Below are positions 10,715 to 21,001 of a stretch of 64,000 nt of DNA, one piece after another. Source of the stretch: Kondoa malvinella (lineage: Eukaryota > Basidiomycota > Agaricostilbomycetes > Agaricostilbales > Kondoaceae). The notes beneath the pieces were generated by a model. That model was not told the DNA's origin, did not search any database, and saw only the letters and a list, made by a program, of their open reading frames with translations. The stretch's first letter is position 1. Each line of letters starts with the position of its first letter. The position numbers and the translations under genes are program-made. The stretch lies in assembly GCA_039545315.1 (NCBI GenBank), contig BCIM01000002.1, positions 2,270,331 through 2,334,330 on the forward strand. Reading direction: 5' to 3'.

Positions 10715-12891
10715 CTATCTTGCCAAAGACAATTTGAGAGGCAAACAGGATCTTGCGTCTTTCTGGTCCATCTCCGATGTGATGTAAGGTCGCTGTCGAC
10801 AGATCAATATCAGACGAGTCATCTGCAGAACAAGCTTACTGTGAAGATGAAGCCTTTGGCAAACATGTCTGGCCGATCATCTTGCTCTGCCAGCTGCAGC
10901 GTATCGATAACTGTCGATATTATAGCCTTGAACTCGAGTATAGCAAACTTGTAGCCGATGCAGCCTTTCGGACCACCCAGGAATGAGTTAATTGGAGCAT
11001 ACAAGGCGTAGGATTGAGGTGTTGCACTCGGTGCTTCTGAAAGCCATCTTTCCGGTCTGAAGGATGACGCGTCTTCTCCCCAGATGTGAGGCAACTCTGT
11101 GTGCATATGTATTAGCCATGCCAAAACATCTTGAGCACGCAGACGTACTATTCAATGCAGCCAAGGGTATATAGAATTTGGTTCCCTTCTTCACTTGCAG
11201 CAACGAAATTACCGAGCCATCGTTTAGCGTTGTTTCCTGCGAAAGCGGGAGCGCAAGGTCTTGTGTAGCTTGCCGCGGTACATCAGGCACTGGTGCTCGG
11301 AGACGCATCACCTCTTTCTGCGCGCTGGTCAGGTCACTGTCCAGACAGCAGGAGCGGACTAGACTAACGGTCACGGCATCCAGATAGGGCAGTGCCATGA
11401 GCTGATCGACAGACAGACGATCCGTTGTGGGTTTCACGAGATTTGCTTTAGCCGTCCTAATCTCCTGTCGGAGCCTTTCTTGACATATCGGATGGCGAGC
11501 TAGCTCGTACATGCACCATGTGAGCGAAGCACCAACAGTTTCATGCCCAGCAAGCAGAAAATTAGTTGCCTGTCTCCGTCAGGACGCTCGACAGGGTGCC
11601 GTAGGGACACCCACTTGACCCATAACCTCTTGATCCGATAGGCGGCCTTTTTCATTATCCGCCAGCATATTTGCCTTGATCAGGAGAGACAGCAGGTCTG
11701 TACCGAGATCTGGATCATTGTTGAGAGCAGCGCTTTTAGCCGAATCTAGTATTCTTTCCGATTCTTTACGCATTGTCTTCATCAAGTGCTTCGAACGTCG
11801 GGCACGATCAGTCGCTGTGCGTCATTCAGTCACACACAGCGAGACAGGCGGGCAAGTCAACGTACGCAGGTGCTGAAGGATCGGAAATGCGATTGACATG
11901 AAGAAGAGGAGTTGGCTAAAGGTACCTTGACCCAGACCTCGAGCCATAATTTCCAGAAATGCTTTCGATAAGGGATGATGGTCATTCTCCAGCGTGTTGA
12001 AGTCGACTCCGAGACCAGCTTTGCTATTGAAACTGTCAAAACGCGGCCGGAAAGATCAAGTCTGCACCCACCCGATGACATCCAAAGTGCATCTGTTGTT
12101 CCAGACACTTATGTCGCCCGACCAGATCCCTTTTGCCTCATTCGCTAGCTGCTTGATTCTGCCACATAGGGCCTCTGCCCTCTCTTGAAATATTGGCAGA
12201 TGTGCATTAACATTAGGTCCGGTAAAGGCTGGAGATAGTATCTTTTTCTGCTTGCGATGCACGTCTGTACTCTTCTGAACTGAGTCTGCAGAGGTAGAGG
12301 CAAACATGTTGCCTACCTCCTTCTGCCAACAGCAAACCTTCGCCCAAAATGGCCTTCAAAAAGCTTCGAGCTCCCTTTGACTTGACAAAGGCGTAGGGCT
12401 GATGTACCAAAATTGTCGATATCGCTTTCGGATCGGCCAAAATGATCCTTTCAGAACCAAAGATGCCTACGAATGTCAGACATGGCGGATCAATTAGATT
12501 GATTGATAGTACGTACCAGCCATTCGCACAACAGGACCATACTCTTGGATCCACTCCTGCATATAAAATTCAGCCTCTCTACCTATCGCGCAGGTAAATG
12601 CTTCAGTACCGCTTGCTGCAGTGAGATAATGAGACGACTGCTGGAGTGGTAAATAGGTCATAGGCCACATACTTTCTCGCCAGCTTGAGCTTTGAGTATT
12701 TCAGGTAGATGTCCGACGATGTATGACGTTCGTGGTGGGCCAGGTATCCTTGACAGCGGGCTGAAACATGCAAAGCGCAATGTCGTCTTGTACGCGACGA
12801 CAAAAGCAAAGCACGCCAGCAGAAGACCAATCAGCCACCCTAGTGTAGAGTACAGCGAGAGATGATCATTGTATTCCGCCAAAGTAAACAT
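10715..12891 (-). CDS. cytochrome P450 monooxygenase
   Basis: Multi-exon on the minus strand; start ATG at 12891 (MFTLAEYNDHLSLY), stop TAG at 10715. Landmarks in order: an N-terminal membrane helix (LGWLIGLLLACFAFVVAY); the proline hinge (SRIPGPP); VHRKQKKILSPAF (helix C region); the I-helix motif AGHET; the K-helix ExxR as EVMR; FRPERW; and the haem loop FLGGPKGCIGYKFA with the cysteine ligand. In the haem signature the usual Arg two before Cys is Lys. Overall length of some 530-560 residues fits microsomal class II fungal P450s, which take electrons from NADPH-P450 reductase at the ER. Substrate unknown; no biosynthetic cluster is visible around it. Confidence 0.9.
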
Positions 12892-13454
12892 GGCAGCGAA
12901 TGCGAGCTCCAGATAGCGAGATAGTAGCGAGAGGAGAGCTCTAGACTGCAAGAAAGTTCTAGCGATATCCGTTGCTATTCAGCGGACGGGCGGCGTTTCT
13001 GCTCAAGAGAAGCCGAGTGAAATGTATAGACGGTCTGAGCAGCAGCAGCATGCTTGACTCGGAACAACGACGAAATTCTACAGAGTGTCCTCGTAGCATT
13101 TGAAGCCGTACCATTCTCTCGCTCTCTGTGCCGTACAGAGCCAAATCCTATATTCTTTCTACCTGCTGTTTGATGCTCGCAGTAGCCAACACTACAATTA
13201 TCTCTCTTTCTGTCGTTCCGCACATGCCTCGTTAGCAGTACACGCCTGACCTCTCTGCACAACCATACAAGGTCCCCGTCGCATAACCTCTCGACGAGCT
13301 ACACTTGTTCCTGAGCATACAGCTCTATACCTACCGGACGTCTTTGTTTTACGCGAGTTTCCTATCAACCGGCAAACATCCAGATGCAATCTGCTATGCG
13401 AATCTTGCTTTTCAAGTCAAAAGCAGCCAAAAGCGATATCGCCAGACTCCCAGA
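12892..13454. other. intergenic region upstream of the P450
   Basis: Minus-strand ORFs here (12959-13389) are Arg/Thr-rich with no motif and no splice support. Probably the P450 promoter. Confidence 0.3.
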
Positions 13455-13790
13455 AGTCCTGCATAGCCTATAAGCAGGCTCCTCGGCTTGCCATTGATCC
13501 TCTTACCGGGCTATGTACAAGAAGGAAGAGCGAAATGCAAGATTTGTCTAATTCCGCTTTTTCTCTGTCTTGTTCCCCTGCTGCTCTCCATCCTTCACTC
13601 GATCGCGGAAGAACACCCAGGCAGAGAGAATGAGCAAGACTCAACAGATTGCTTGCTCTCCCTTGCGATCTCTTGTCCATATCGACCTGATCAACAGCTC
13701 ATGTACCAAAGGGGACCTGATTGTCTCTTGCATGCCGTCTGTGCTGGCTCATTAGAATACTGCTCTGCTGTCCTTTGCATCCAATAGCAT
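13455..13790 (-). repeat. repeat R2, copy b (inverted relative to copy a)
   Basis: The reverse complement aligns with 6489-6825 over about 300 bases. Extra 5' sequence shared with copy c includes aatgagccagcacagacg and the motif caagagacaatcaggtcccc. This is the best-preserved pair of the family. Confidence 0.7.
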
Positions 13791-13908
13791 AGAGACTGAT
13801 ATCCTTGCGGAAGCGGCTCGCGCGTCGAAATGACCGAACGTACTTAGATGGTTCAACAGCCGTGGCCTACACGTGATCACCGCTTTACTGATGATGGTAT
13901 TTGCGCAG

Positions 13909-14490
13909 CTACAAAACTTTACTATACAGTACCCGAAGAGGATCCTGGACCTGATGATATCCAGCACGCCAAAAAGTCGAGGCGGCGTTGGCGTTGTCGG
14001 CGTCTACAACCATCTGTTTGTTACCCCTAGCTTTGGCCCACAGTTCAGCTAGCTTGATGAGCGTTCCCGCTAAGGTTCTATGGGAAGACAACAGTCTGAC
14101 TACCCCTGAAGCGCCCGTCTTAGCGCCATAGTCAGCAGCAGTCCAAAGATTATCGATCATCGCTTCGTCAGGCTCAAGCCAGCTATAGTCGACTAGACGT
14201 AGAATTAAGCGACCAACGATCAGATTGTTGCTTCCAGCCAGCGCCTTGAAAGAAACAAAGGTCTTGTCGCTACTGCTGATGGCAGAATGATGAGCACGAT
14301 TTGCCCAATGGGTCTGACTGAGAACTACTGCGCTACTGCGCAGATGGCTGTATGTTGGCGCATGATCGACAACGCCAGCGACATCTTCCTCGTTATAAGA
14401 GTATGCGACGATTCTGATATGATCGTGGTGCAGGAGCCAATAGACTATACTGTCGTATTCTTGCTGAGACGTGAGAGTCTGGGATGACAT
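13909..14490 (-). CDS. GNAT-like N-acetyltransferase (tentative)
   Basis: Single exon of 193 codons from ATG 14490 to TAG at 13909. The C-terminal third (IKLAELWAKARGNKQMVVDA, then NANAASTFWRAGYHQV) resembles GNAT motifs A and B: a basic ARGN loop for acetyl-CoA binding, then an acidic beta strand and the N-x-A-x-x-F-[WY]-x-x-x-G-[FY] pattern. The N-terminal half is not recognisable. If the call is right it acetylates an unknown amine using acetyl-CoA. It lies between two R2 repeats. Confidence 0.45.
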   Translation of the reverse strand: MSSQTLTSQQEYDSIVYWLLHHDHIRIVAYSYNEEDVAGVVDHAPTYSHLRSSAVVLSQTHWANRAHHSAISSSDKTFVSFKALAGSNNLIVGRLILRLVDYSWLEPDEAMIDNLWTAADYGAKTGASGVVRLLSSHRTLAGTLIKLAELWAKARGNKQMVVDADNANAASTFWRAGYHQVQDPLRVLYSKVL

Positions 14491-14799
14491 CGGCTTGGCT
14501 ATATGGTAGTCAGAAGAGACTTTCCATAAGAGACTTCCAGGCCAGAGGCTCGGCGAGTGATCACAAAGGGATGCCGGCCACCAGACAGAAGAACAGTCGA
14601 GCAGCTATCGGGAAGAATCTCGGAAGCACTGCAAACTAGATGCAGACAGAAAGAGCATGCAGCGCGACAACTTGAAATTTTCTGGCATGCGATGTTTGGC
14701 GTCATTGAACAAAGAAGCGATGTTGCTTCTCCGCTGGCCGTGTTACTTGACGACTGCGCTCGTCCTTCTGTGCCACGCTTATCCATGCGCAGCATGCCA

Positions 14800-15115
14800 T
14801 AACCCTGTTATCCCTTGCAAAGAAGGTTGGCAGGCTGTTCTCGTCCAAGTCAGTTGTGCATGTCATTCGCACCTCTGCGCAATTGCTTTGACCGCGATTC
14901 TGTCGGGCAGGATGATCGCAAAGAGACAATGACTCCCGAGGCAGAGCAAATGGGCAAGACGCACTGCAAGAGCTAGTTTTCGTTTTCCTTCAAGCCTCTT
15001 GTCCACATCCCTGAGCAACAACATGTGCGTCAAAAGGGGAACTGATTGCTTCTTGTATGACGTCTGTGCTGGCTCATTGGAATGCGGCTCTACTACCCTC
15101 TTCTTCTCTCTGTCC
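14800..15115 (-). repeat. repeat R2, copy c (diverged)
   Basis: The reverse complement shares with copy b the block aatgagccagcacagacgtc, then caagaagcaatcagttcccc, gatgtggacaagag and gcgtcttgcccat. Similarity fades beyond about 14940, so this copy is older or only partial. Confidence 0.55.
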
Positions 15116-15117
15116 TG

Positions 15118-15328
15118 ACGATTAATGATTGACGATCATCTCGATTGGCATCGCTTCAAGCATGAAGCGAGAAGCTTCCTGATTAACGATCAATGATATT
15201 CTCGATTGGCATCGCTTCAGGTATAGAGCGAGTTAACGATTAACGATATTCTCGAGATGAACGATGAACGATATTCTCGATTGGCATCGCTTCAAGCATA
15301 TAGCGAGAAGCTTCGGTACAAGACTAAC
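15118..15328 (+). repeat. degenerate tandem repeat array
   Basis: A unit of about 60-76 bases built on tctcgattggcatcgcttca followed by agcgagaagcttc occurs three times (core at about 15140, 15201 and 15276), separated by variants of attaacgattaacgat. A fourth core lies beyond the LINE at about 16925. The retroelement appears to have inserted into this array. Confidence 0.75.
15258..15328 (+). repeat. left copy of the 71-base direct repeat flanking the LINE
   Basis: Identical over 71 bases (tgaacgatgaacg...agactaac) to 16907-16977. Flanks a retroelement fragment on its 3' side. Best explained as a long target-site duplication. Confidence 0.8.
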
Positions 15329-16906
15329 ATCCCGCCCCGGCCCAATCACCGCGCTCTCCTGGCGCAAATTGTCATGGTGTTTCCATCTACCTTCTCCTCA
15401 AATCTCGCCTGCTGCTTTTCTTCTTCTCCAATTCTGCTGCTGTCTTGCTCCCCAGATATATCCGACCATGCGCACTGCTGCTTAGTGCCAGCCATCATGC
15501 AGGCGTTTGATTAGTTTGGCTTGCGCAATGTTGTCTCGGTGTTCGAAGATGTGATCCGTTGAAGGAGTAAAGCCCATCCACGACCTACATTCGTCATCGT
15601 TCCAGGAGGACCCGTCTGTGAGTATCTGTTTAGCAGTGTAACATAAGAGTTCGTGCTGATTATCTGTCAGAGCCATTTCTTCGTCTTCTTCTGCCTTTTG
15701 AATTGCTTTCTGCGTAAGTTGCTTGATTTCTTTGCTGGTCTTGCTTCTGGTGGAATTGAAGTGCTTACAGTCCACGAATAGGTGGCGCTCCGTCTCTACT
15801 TCATCGCAGAATTCACAGTTTGGCGAGGCGATTTCGTGAGGCTCTTTTCTTTTGTCTTTGCTTTCTCGTTGATGTCTTCTCCAATTAGTATTCAAAGTAT
15901 GGGATCGGATACAAGCTTGGACTTGCACAGAGTAGGCTTTAGTGGAGTAGGTATAGAGCCATTTAGGCGGAGAGATGTTGCTTGTCTTAGGTATGCGGTG
16001 ATCCACCATTTCTCTAGTCCCGAAGCTCAACGATTGAATAGCGTGCTCATTAAAGCTTCGCTCAATCAGGGTAGCAGGAGAATATTCTACGTAACCATGC
16101 GCTGCTGAGCAGAGGGTGTACTTATCCAAGTACATTGTCGGCCAATCGAGCTCTAGTCCTGAGATGTGAGCTTTCTTTGCTATCTTGTCTGCTTCATCGT
16201 TCATGATAGATTCCAGGTTGGTATCANCAGTATGTGCTCTCACCCATTCAACCATGATATGCCGTCTTTTGTTAATGAGGTCGAAANGCAGACGATACCA
16301 AGAGCGACCATGCATTTTGTCTATCCTGNTCGTACTGGCGGCTTCATCCAACANTCTCAAGCCAAGCTGGTCGACCGAATTCTTGTGATCGGTCAAAATT
16401 CTTGTGGTCGGTATTTCTTCTCGAACGTGTACATCGCGTAAGTGTTCATCGGTCAGGACAGATATGGCTAGTCCTNCTACCTCTCCATGCAATACTTCTG
16501 CTGCTGGCGCGTTGATCCTCCATGCTGTCTGTATCGGTCCGACAACTCCAGCTGTTACGGATTTGCCTANCTTGGAACCGTCAGATGCAAGTAGCAATTC
16601 GTTTCCTTCGTGTTCAAATTGTCTACGATCAAAAGTCTCTATCCTATCTGCCTCCGCTATACAACTCTTGATTTTTCCGATATAGGTCTTTTGTCTGTCT
16701 TCGCGTCCTAGCCAGAAGCTTTCCTTTTCGCTGCTATCACAAATCTTTTGCAACGACAATGAAGCTACCCAATCTTTGATTGTATCGGCTTGCTCGATGT
16801 GGAGAGACCTCAACTGTTTCTGTCCTTCAAGATGAATTTGTGCTGTTCCGTTTGAATTCCAGTGCACTAGCTCATCGGTGGTCGGTGTCAGATCATTCAT
16901 CCTGTC
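15329..16906 (-). mobile_element. 5'-truncated non-LTR retrotransposon (LINE) remnant
   Basis: About 1.58 kb bounded by exact 71-base direct repeats. It encodes on the minus strand the 3' end of a LINE polyprotein (RNase H and zinc-knuckle region); the endonuclease and reverse transcriptase parts are absent, as expected from incomplete target-primed reverse transcription. The 3' region after the stop (15329-15481) is GC-rich next to the repeat and has no poly-A tail. Six isolated N bases lie at 16227, 16287, 16329, 16354, 16476 and 16570. They suggest the assembler merged several slightly different genomic copies. Confidence 0.82.
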
Positions 16907-16948
16907 TGAACGATGAACGATATTCTCGATTGGCATCGCTTCAAGCAT
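15482..16948 (-). pseudogene. LINE ORF2 C-terminal fragment: RNase H plus CCHC-type zinc motif
   Basis: Open frame of 488 codons to TAA at 15482. The apparent start at 16948 lies inside the flanking direct repeat, so it is fortuitous. An RNase H-like domain (about residues 110-270) shows ASDGS, the acidic residues of AEVLHGEV, ILTDHKNS and the final N-E-A-D-K of MNDEADKIAKK. After it a zinc-binding motif CEFCDEVETERHLFVDC (C-x2-C-x7-H-x4-C) is typical of the reverse-transcriptase-associated region at the end of Tad/I-like fungal LINEs. No reverse transcriptase remains, so the copy cannot move on its own. Confidence 0.82.
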
Positions 16949-16977
16949 ATAGCGAGAAGCTTCGGTACAAGACTAAC
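16907..16977 (+). repeat. right copy of the 71-base direct repeat flanking the LINE
   Basis: Exact match to 15258-15328. Immediately to its right, ttgccggaaggcgagc begins repeat R1b. Joining the left context of the first copy to the right context of this one gives the probable empty site. Confidence 0.8.
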
Positions 16978-17870
16978 TTGCCGGAAGGCGAGCTTTTTTT
17001 TCCAAAATTTGTTGAAAATGCCTGGTAAGATTATATTTGTTGGAGGTGATCAGTGACTCATCCGTGACTCACCCGTATTCCCCTTTAGCACAGTGGTAGT
17101 TGCGCCTGCCTAGTAAGCAGGAGGTCAGTCGTTCAAATCGGCTAAGGGGAAAATTTTTGCTCGGACTTGATCCTTGCAAGAAACAATTAGGCCCACCCGA
17201 AGTTTGGTCTGCCAATTGACTCAAACGGTCACAGCCATGTGCTGGCTGGGCGCACTCGATTGCATTGGCCTAGACTACATCCCGCATATATACCGAAACG
17301 ACATGTAGGACACAAGCCACAAGCAGCGTCCAACTGTCCTTAGTGTCTTGAAGTTGGTCACCTGGAGAGTCCGGCATCTGTAATGAATCTGCCGAAGCAG
17401 CCTGAAGTGAAAGCAGCAGAACAGTAAGGTGGATTGAGTAGGATGGGTACAGGGGTTCGTTGTCATTTAGTCCGCATACACGTCTTGCAAGAAACAATTA
17501 GGCCCCATGTGCTGAGGAGCAGATCGGAAGGTTCTGACAGCTGATTGAGTAAGACGCTTTGGTGTCTTGAGAGGTTGTCTAGCATAAAGAGGCTGGGTCT
17601 GGGGACATAGCACCAGGACAAGATGCAGACTTGAGTGTGCAAACTTGCAGCAAGAGTGATAAGATGGTGTCTTACGTCTAGCCACAAAACGCTGCATCGG
17701 AAAAACCCGGTTAAGGAGGACTGATCAGACTTGCATACAGACCTACCCAAGACTGCCCGTTAGTTTCCCGCTCACCGCACAAGTAATCAGTCGAAACGCA
17801 GCGAGAGATTTGGCCGATTTTCGACGAGGTGCTATAAAAGAACATGAGGCAAATCTGTAGACTGGTCGTA
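16978..17870 (-). repeat. repeat R1, copy b (inverted, with two inserts)
   Basis: Reverse complement of 5750-6488, diverged but colinear, containing the tRNA gene and the last exon of an F-box-type gene. Compared with copy a it has an insert of about 23 bases (17174-17196) and one of about 119 bases (17389-17507). Both inserts contain the same string cttgcaagaaacaattaggcc. That string also resembles the edge of repeat family R2. Confidence 0.8.
17079..17151 (+). tRNA. tRNA-Thr (anticodon AGT), copy in R1b
   Basis: Cloverleaf identical in sequence to 6314-6386: 7-bp acceptor stem, anticodon loop ctagtaa, five-base variable loop and T loop ttcaaat. A TTTTT Pol III terminator follows within four bases (17154-17158). 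Perfect identity inside an otherwise diverged repeat suggests that both copies are functional and kept by selection, or were recently converted. Confidence 0.9.
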
Positions 17871-18580
17871 GACAGCAAGACAGCAAGACCGAGATCGTTT
17901 CGCGCAGGTTGACATTGGGGCATAGATGCCTCATGTTAAAAGCATATACTGGAGTAGCAATTGTGCTGCTCAGCATTATTAATCTCAGCACAGGAGTAGG
18001 AATATCACAGATCCAGTCTGCCGAAAACCAAATGATCACGAGGCTGAGATTCATGCTTGAATCCATCCCGGCCGCTAACGTATGGCGAATGGTTGAGCTG
18101 ACATCCGCCTTGGACACAGCGAATCGGCCTCGAAGAAGAGCATGAGAGGAGAAAGAATGGTTCAGCTGATGCTTCTTCCGGAGCAAAGATTTTGTCCGTG
18201 ACGCTGATGAATTCGAGAGCAGGGCTCAAAGCCCAGTGACGCAATCTGCTCGAGTGACGCTCTTGGATGCGAATGAAGGAGCCAATGTCCAGCGCGATAG
18301 TACCAAATCCAGGTTCATCTTCCCATCCTTCTACTGACAGCGGGTCATCGCCATGGGTGGTTAGATAGCTGACAATCTGGTCGGGCACGTCTGTGTATAC
18401 AGCGTCGCATCGTTTGACTTGAGCTGCCGATATTCCTTTCTGTGTGCATTGGGATGCCAGAGGAATGCCGACAAGAGAATCGGTAACCCATTGGATGTAT
18501 TCAACGCCATGGTCTATGCAAGTCACATGTACCAGACCGTGGTCTGCGAGATAGGATGTGATTGTGTTGGCCGACTGCAT
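17787..18580 (-). CDS. hypothetical protein; last exon homologous to the F-box gene tail
   Basis: The main minus-strand frame opens at ATG 18580 (MQSANTITSYLADHGLVHV) and remains open to 18005. The last exon (about 17831-17787, after an acceptor ttttatag) reads HLVENRPNLSLRFD and a stop, clearly homologous to RLAEDRTNLSLRFD of the F-box gene at 4595-5833. How the two parts are joined is not clear. Acidic and aromatic stretches (VEGWEDEPGFG) give it a genuine coding look, but no domain is recognised. It could be a diverged F-box relative or a decaying gene. Confidence 0.35.
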
Positions 18581-18640
18581 AGACGATCAATAGTGATTGA
18601 TGCATGTATTAACGGCAGACCTACTTCGGACCCTCGGTGT

Positions 18641-19130
18641 CTAGCGTTTCATGAAACGCTCGAACTGGTAGTTGATGTCATCCTCATCACCAATGAGATC
18701 GAGGTCAAAGATTTTAGTATCGTGCCCTAAAACCAGGCAGTCAGCGATTGTCGATCAAGACATTGCAGACAAACATTTTGGCTTGTCACGCATCACCGGA
18801 GGGGACTCGAGATCAGAGCAACAGTCGCTATCGTACTCGTTGATGTAGTCACAGTCTGAAAGTAGTCAGTCTTGTCAAGAGTACGGGTGCCGCAACCCTA
18901 CACTGGCAAAAGCCTGTGGTACACTCTAAGATGTCCAGCGGAAGGGTTGCATGGAATAGACTGCACCAGATATGCCGTGAGGCACAGCACTGGAATACAA
19001 CAAGCCTGCTCACCAGCATTATTCAGCAGGATGTAAATCTCTCTTGGAAAATCTCCAAAGCTTGCTCGAAGGCTTTGATTGAACTTTAAGGGACTAGCTC
19101 GCGAGCGATTTTCCTAAAGGAGAGCACACA
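18641..19130 (-). CDS. hypothetical protein fragment (exons only)
   Basis: Three candidate minus-strand exons can be chained: one ending ...FPREIYILLNNAG near 19010, one reading CDYINEYDSDCCSDLESPP (about 18858-18777), and one with HDTKIFDLDLIGDEDDINYQ ending in TAG at 18641. Donors and acceptors are gtgagc/tttcag and gtttgt/ttttag. The start was not found. Acidic and Cys-containing; no family recognised. It may be the upstream part of the gene that follows it on the same strand. Confidence 0.33.
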
Positions 19131-19350
19131 GTAAGGGGAAGACGGAGACTGAAGAAGTACTATGTAGCAGACGATCAAAGCAAGAAAGAAAGAGAAAAGG
19201 CTATGTTTGATCTGTTTCCAGTTCTCTGCAGCTGTAAGCAAGTGCTTGGTTCGCAGCCTGTAGCCAAAGCAGATGGTACTGCTGCAGAGCATCGTAGAGA
19301 GGTAGATGCAAAAGAACACGGGTACGGTCTCGACGCGACAATCGTTCAAG

Positions 19351-21001
19351 ATGAGTCGCAGTCGGGGTACAGGTTCAAAGCCTCCCTCCTCTCCTTCCTT
19401 TTTCTCTCTTTCTTTTGAATCGTTCAAAAGTTATCGGCCCCGACATAGACATTTTCCCTTTCCTAACGAGCCTTGCTTGTCTGCACTCAGCCAAAGTCAA
19501 GGCAATCCAGACCCAAGAGGAGGTACTAGAACAGTCAATCTGCACAGATCCTGCCCAGCATGAATCGAATGCAAGGTCAGCTCGATATTTCTTTCGCGTA
19601 ATGAGACACTTTCTCATGCTGTTCACAAGATGATTTCGCTCCTTTCATGGGTCTGCCTGGCTTCAATGCCTTGTCTATGGTCAACATTTCTGCTTTATGC
19701 GCGACTTCACATCTACTTCAAGCCCGCATGCTCGGTACATCAAGCGTCTCCGTCAAACCTAAATTCCAAAAGGACCCTGCTATAGCTACAGATCTATCTC
19801 GAGATGACTTGAGATCCGCAAGAGGTTCATCGCGGAAATGGAGGCTGCTATGAAGGAAAACTCTGAGCTCCGTCAAGCCGGTTTTACACCAATCCTCTAC
19901 GCCTTTGAGCTATGGAAAGGATGTGCAAAGACCCGTGAAGATTGGGGAGGCATGGTTTGGGTCGATAATACGCTTACTCGGTTCCTATTGGTTGTCATTG
20001 GCGGTCAGCCTGTCAGTTCCTTTCTACAAAAGGCGTATGCAGCAGGCTGATTCCCGTTATCAAGGCCTGCAATTGCGGGAATCCATATCACGGTGACTAT
20101 GACGCGCTCGTCAAGTTTCATTCAATGCGTTTGCTGGCTTTGGCAACATATCTACAAGAATCCAAGGGCGCACTTAAGCCTCGATGGTATGTTGATACGC
20201 ATGCACAAGAGACGGGCGACGACGCTGACTTGTTAATGATATAGGGTCAGAGGGTAAGAAAGCCTTGAAAATCAGCTTCGCTTGCCCTGATTTCACCTAG
20301 AACGTATACAACTACAATTCACAAGACATGGCGTAAGCACAATCTCACGCAGTCTGTACTTGCCCTTACACTTCTCGCACTAGATCCTAGCTTTGTCTCC
20401 GACCTCAACAACAAGAATCCTTCAACATCTGCTAACCCACCTATCACGCACTACAATGCATCAGACCTCAAGCCAGTCCTGAGGAGAAGGGTGAGCTCAC
20501 ATGATCTTCCCGCTCTACTTCATGACCAACGAAGCTGCTCGCCGGGATCTGCAAGGTATCCGAAACATACTCGAATTAGGGGAATACAAGGACATACCTC
20601 AACCGTAAGTTCGCGCACTACTGCATTACTTTGTGCCCATCCCGATTCACAGAGGCATAAAAGAACTAGTCTATGATGACAAAGCCCAAGGAAAAGCCAA
20701 AGACGTGATCCGAAACCTGCCGAATCAAGACAACGACGTCAAAAGGGAATGTTTTGGTTGTCAAGAAGTCTTTCCGAGGGATAAATGCAAGCAATGTATT
20801 TCGCTTTATTTGTTCAGAGAAGCGGAACCTGATGGGATGACGCAGGCTCTCGCTGCAAGATTGCTTTTTATCACTCTGTCGAGTGTCAGAAGAAGCATTG
20901 GCCCTTGCATAAACCATACGTCCGTCTTTTTCCTGCTTCTCTTTGACGTTACGTCTGACGATGCATTTGCGTAGTGCAAGAAGGCCAGCACCGTCGCGTA
21001 G
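19351..21001 (+). CDS. MYND-type zinc-finger protein
   Basis: The end is well supported. Exons near 20691-21001, joined across introns ending ttcacag, acgcag and gcgtag, give a MYND finger: CFGC, KCKQC, CKIAFYH, VEC, then H-x-P-L-H-K-P-Y-C, with a TAG at 20999-21001. Upstream exons also look real (IRKRFIAEMEAAMKENSE near 19817; VIKACNCGNPYHGDYDALV near 20050; ALDPSFVSDLNNKN near 20390). The first exon is probably at 19351 (MSRSRGTGSKPP). Not every junction could be phased, notably around 19815, 20010 and 20480. MYND fingers mediate protein-protein contacts, usually with proline-rich partners. Confidence 0.6.

Noticed and set aside
15118..15328. CRISPR-like array
   Set aside because: Units are unequal, spacers are variants of the repeat itself, and the genome is fungal.
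16907..16977. 71-base direct repeats as LTRs of a short LTR retrotransposon
   Set aside because: They lack TG..CA ends and primer sites, are part of a tandem array, and the enclosed protein is LINE-type.
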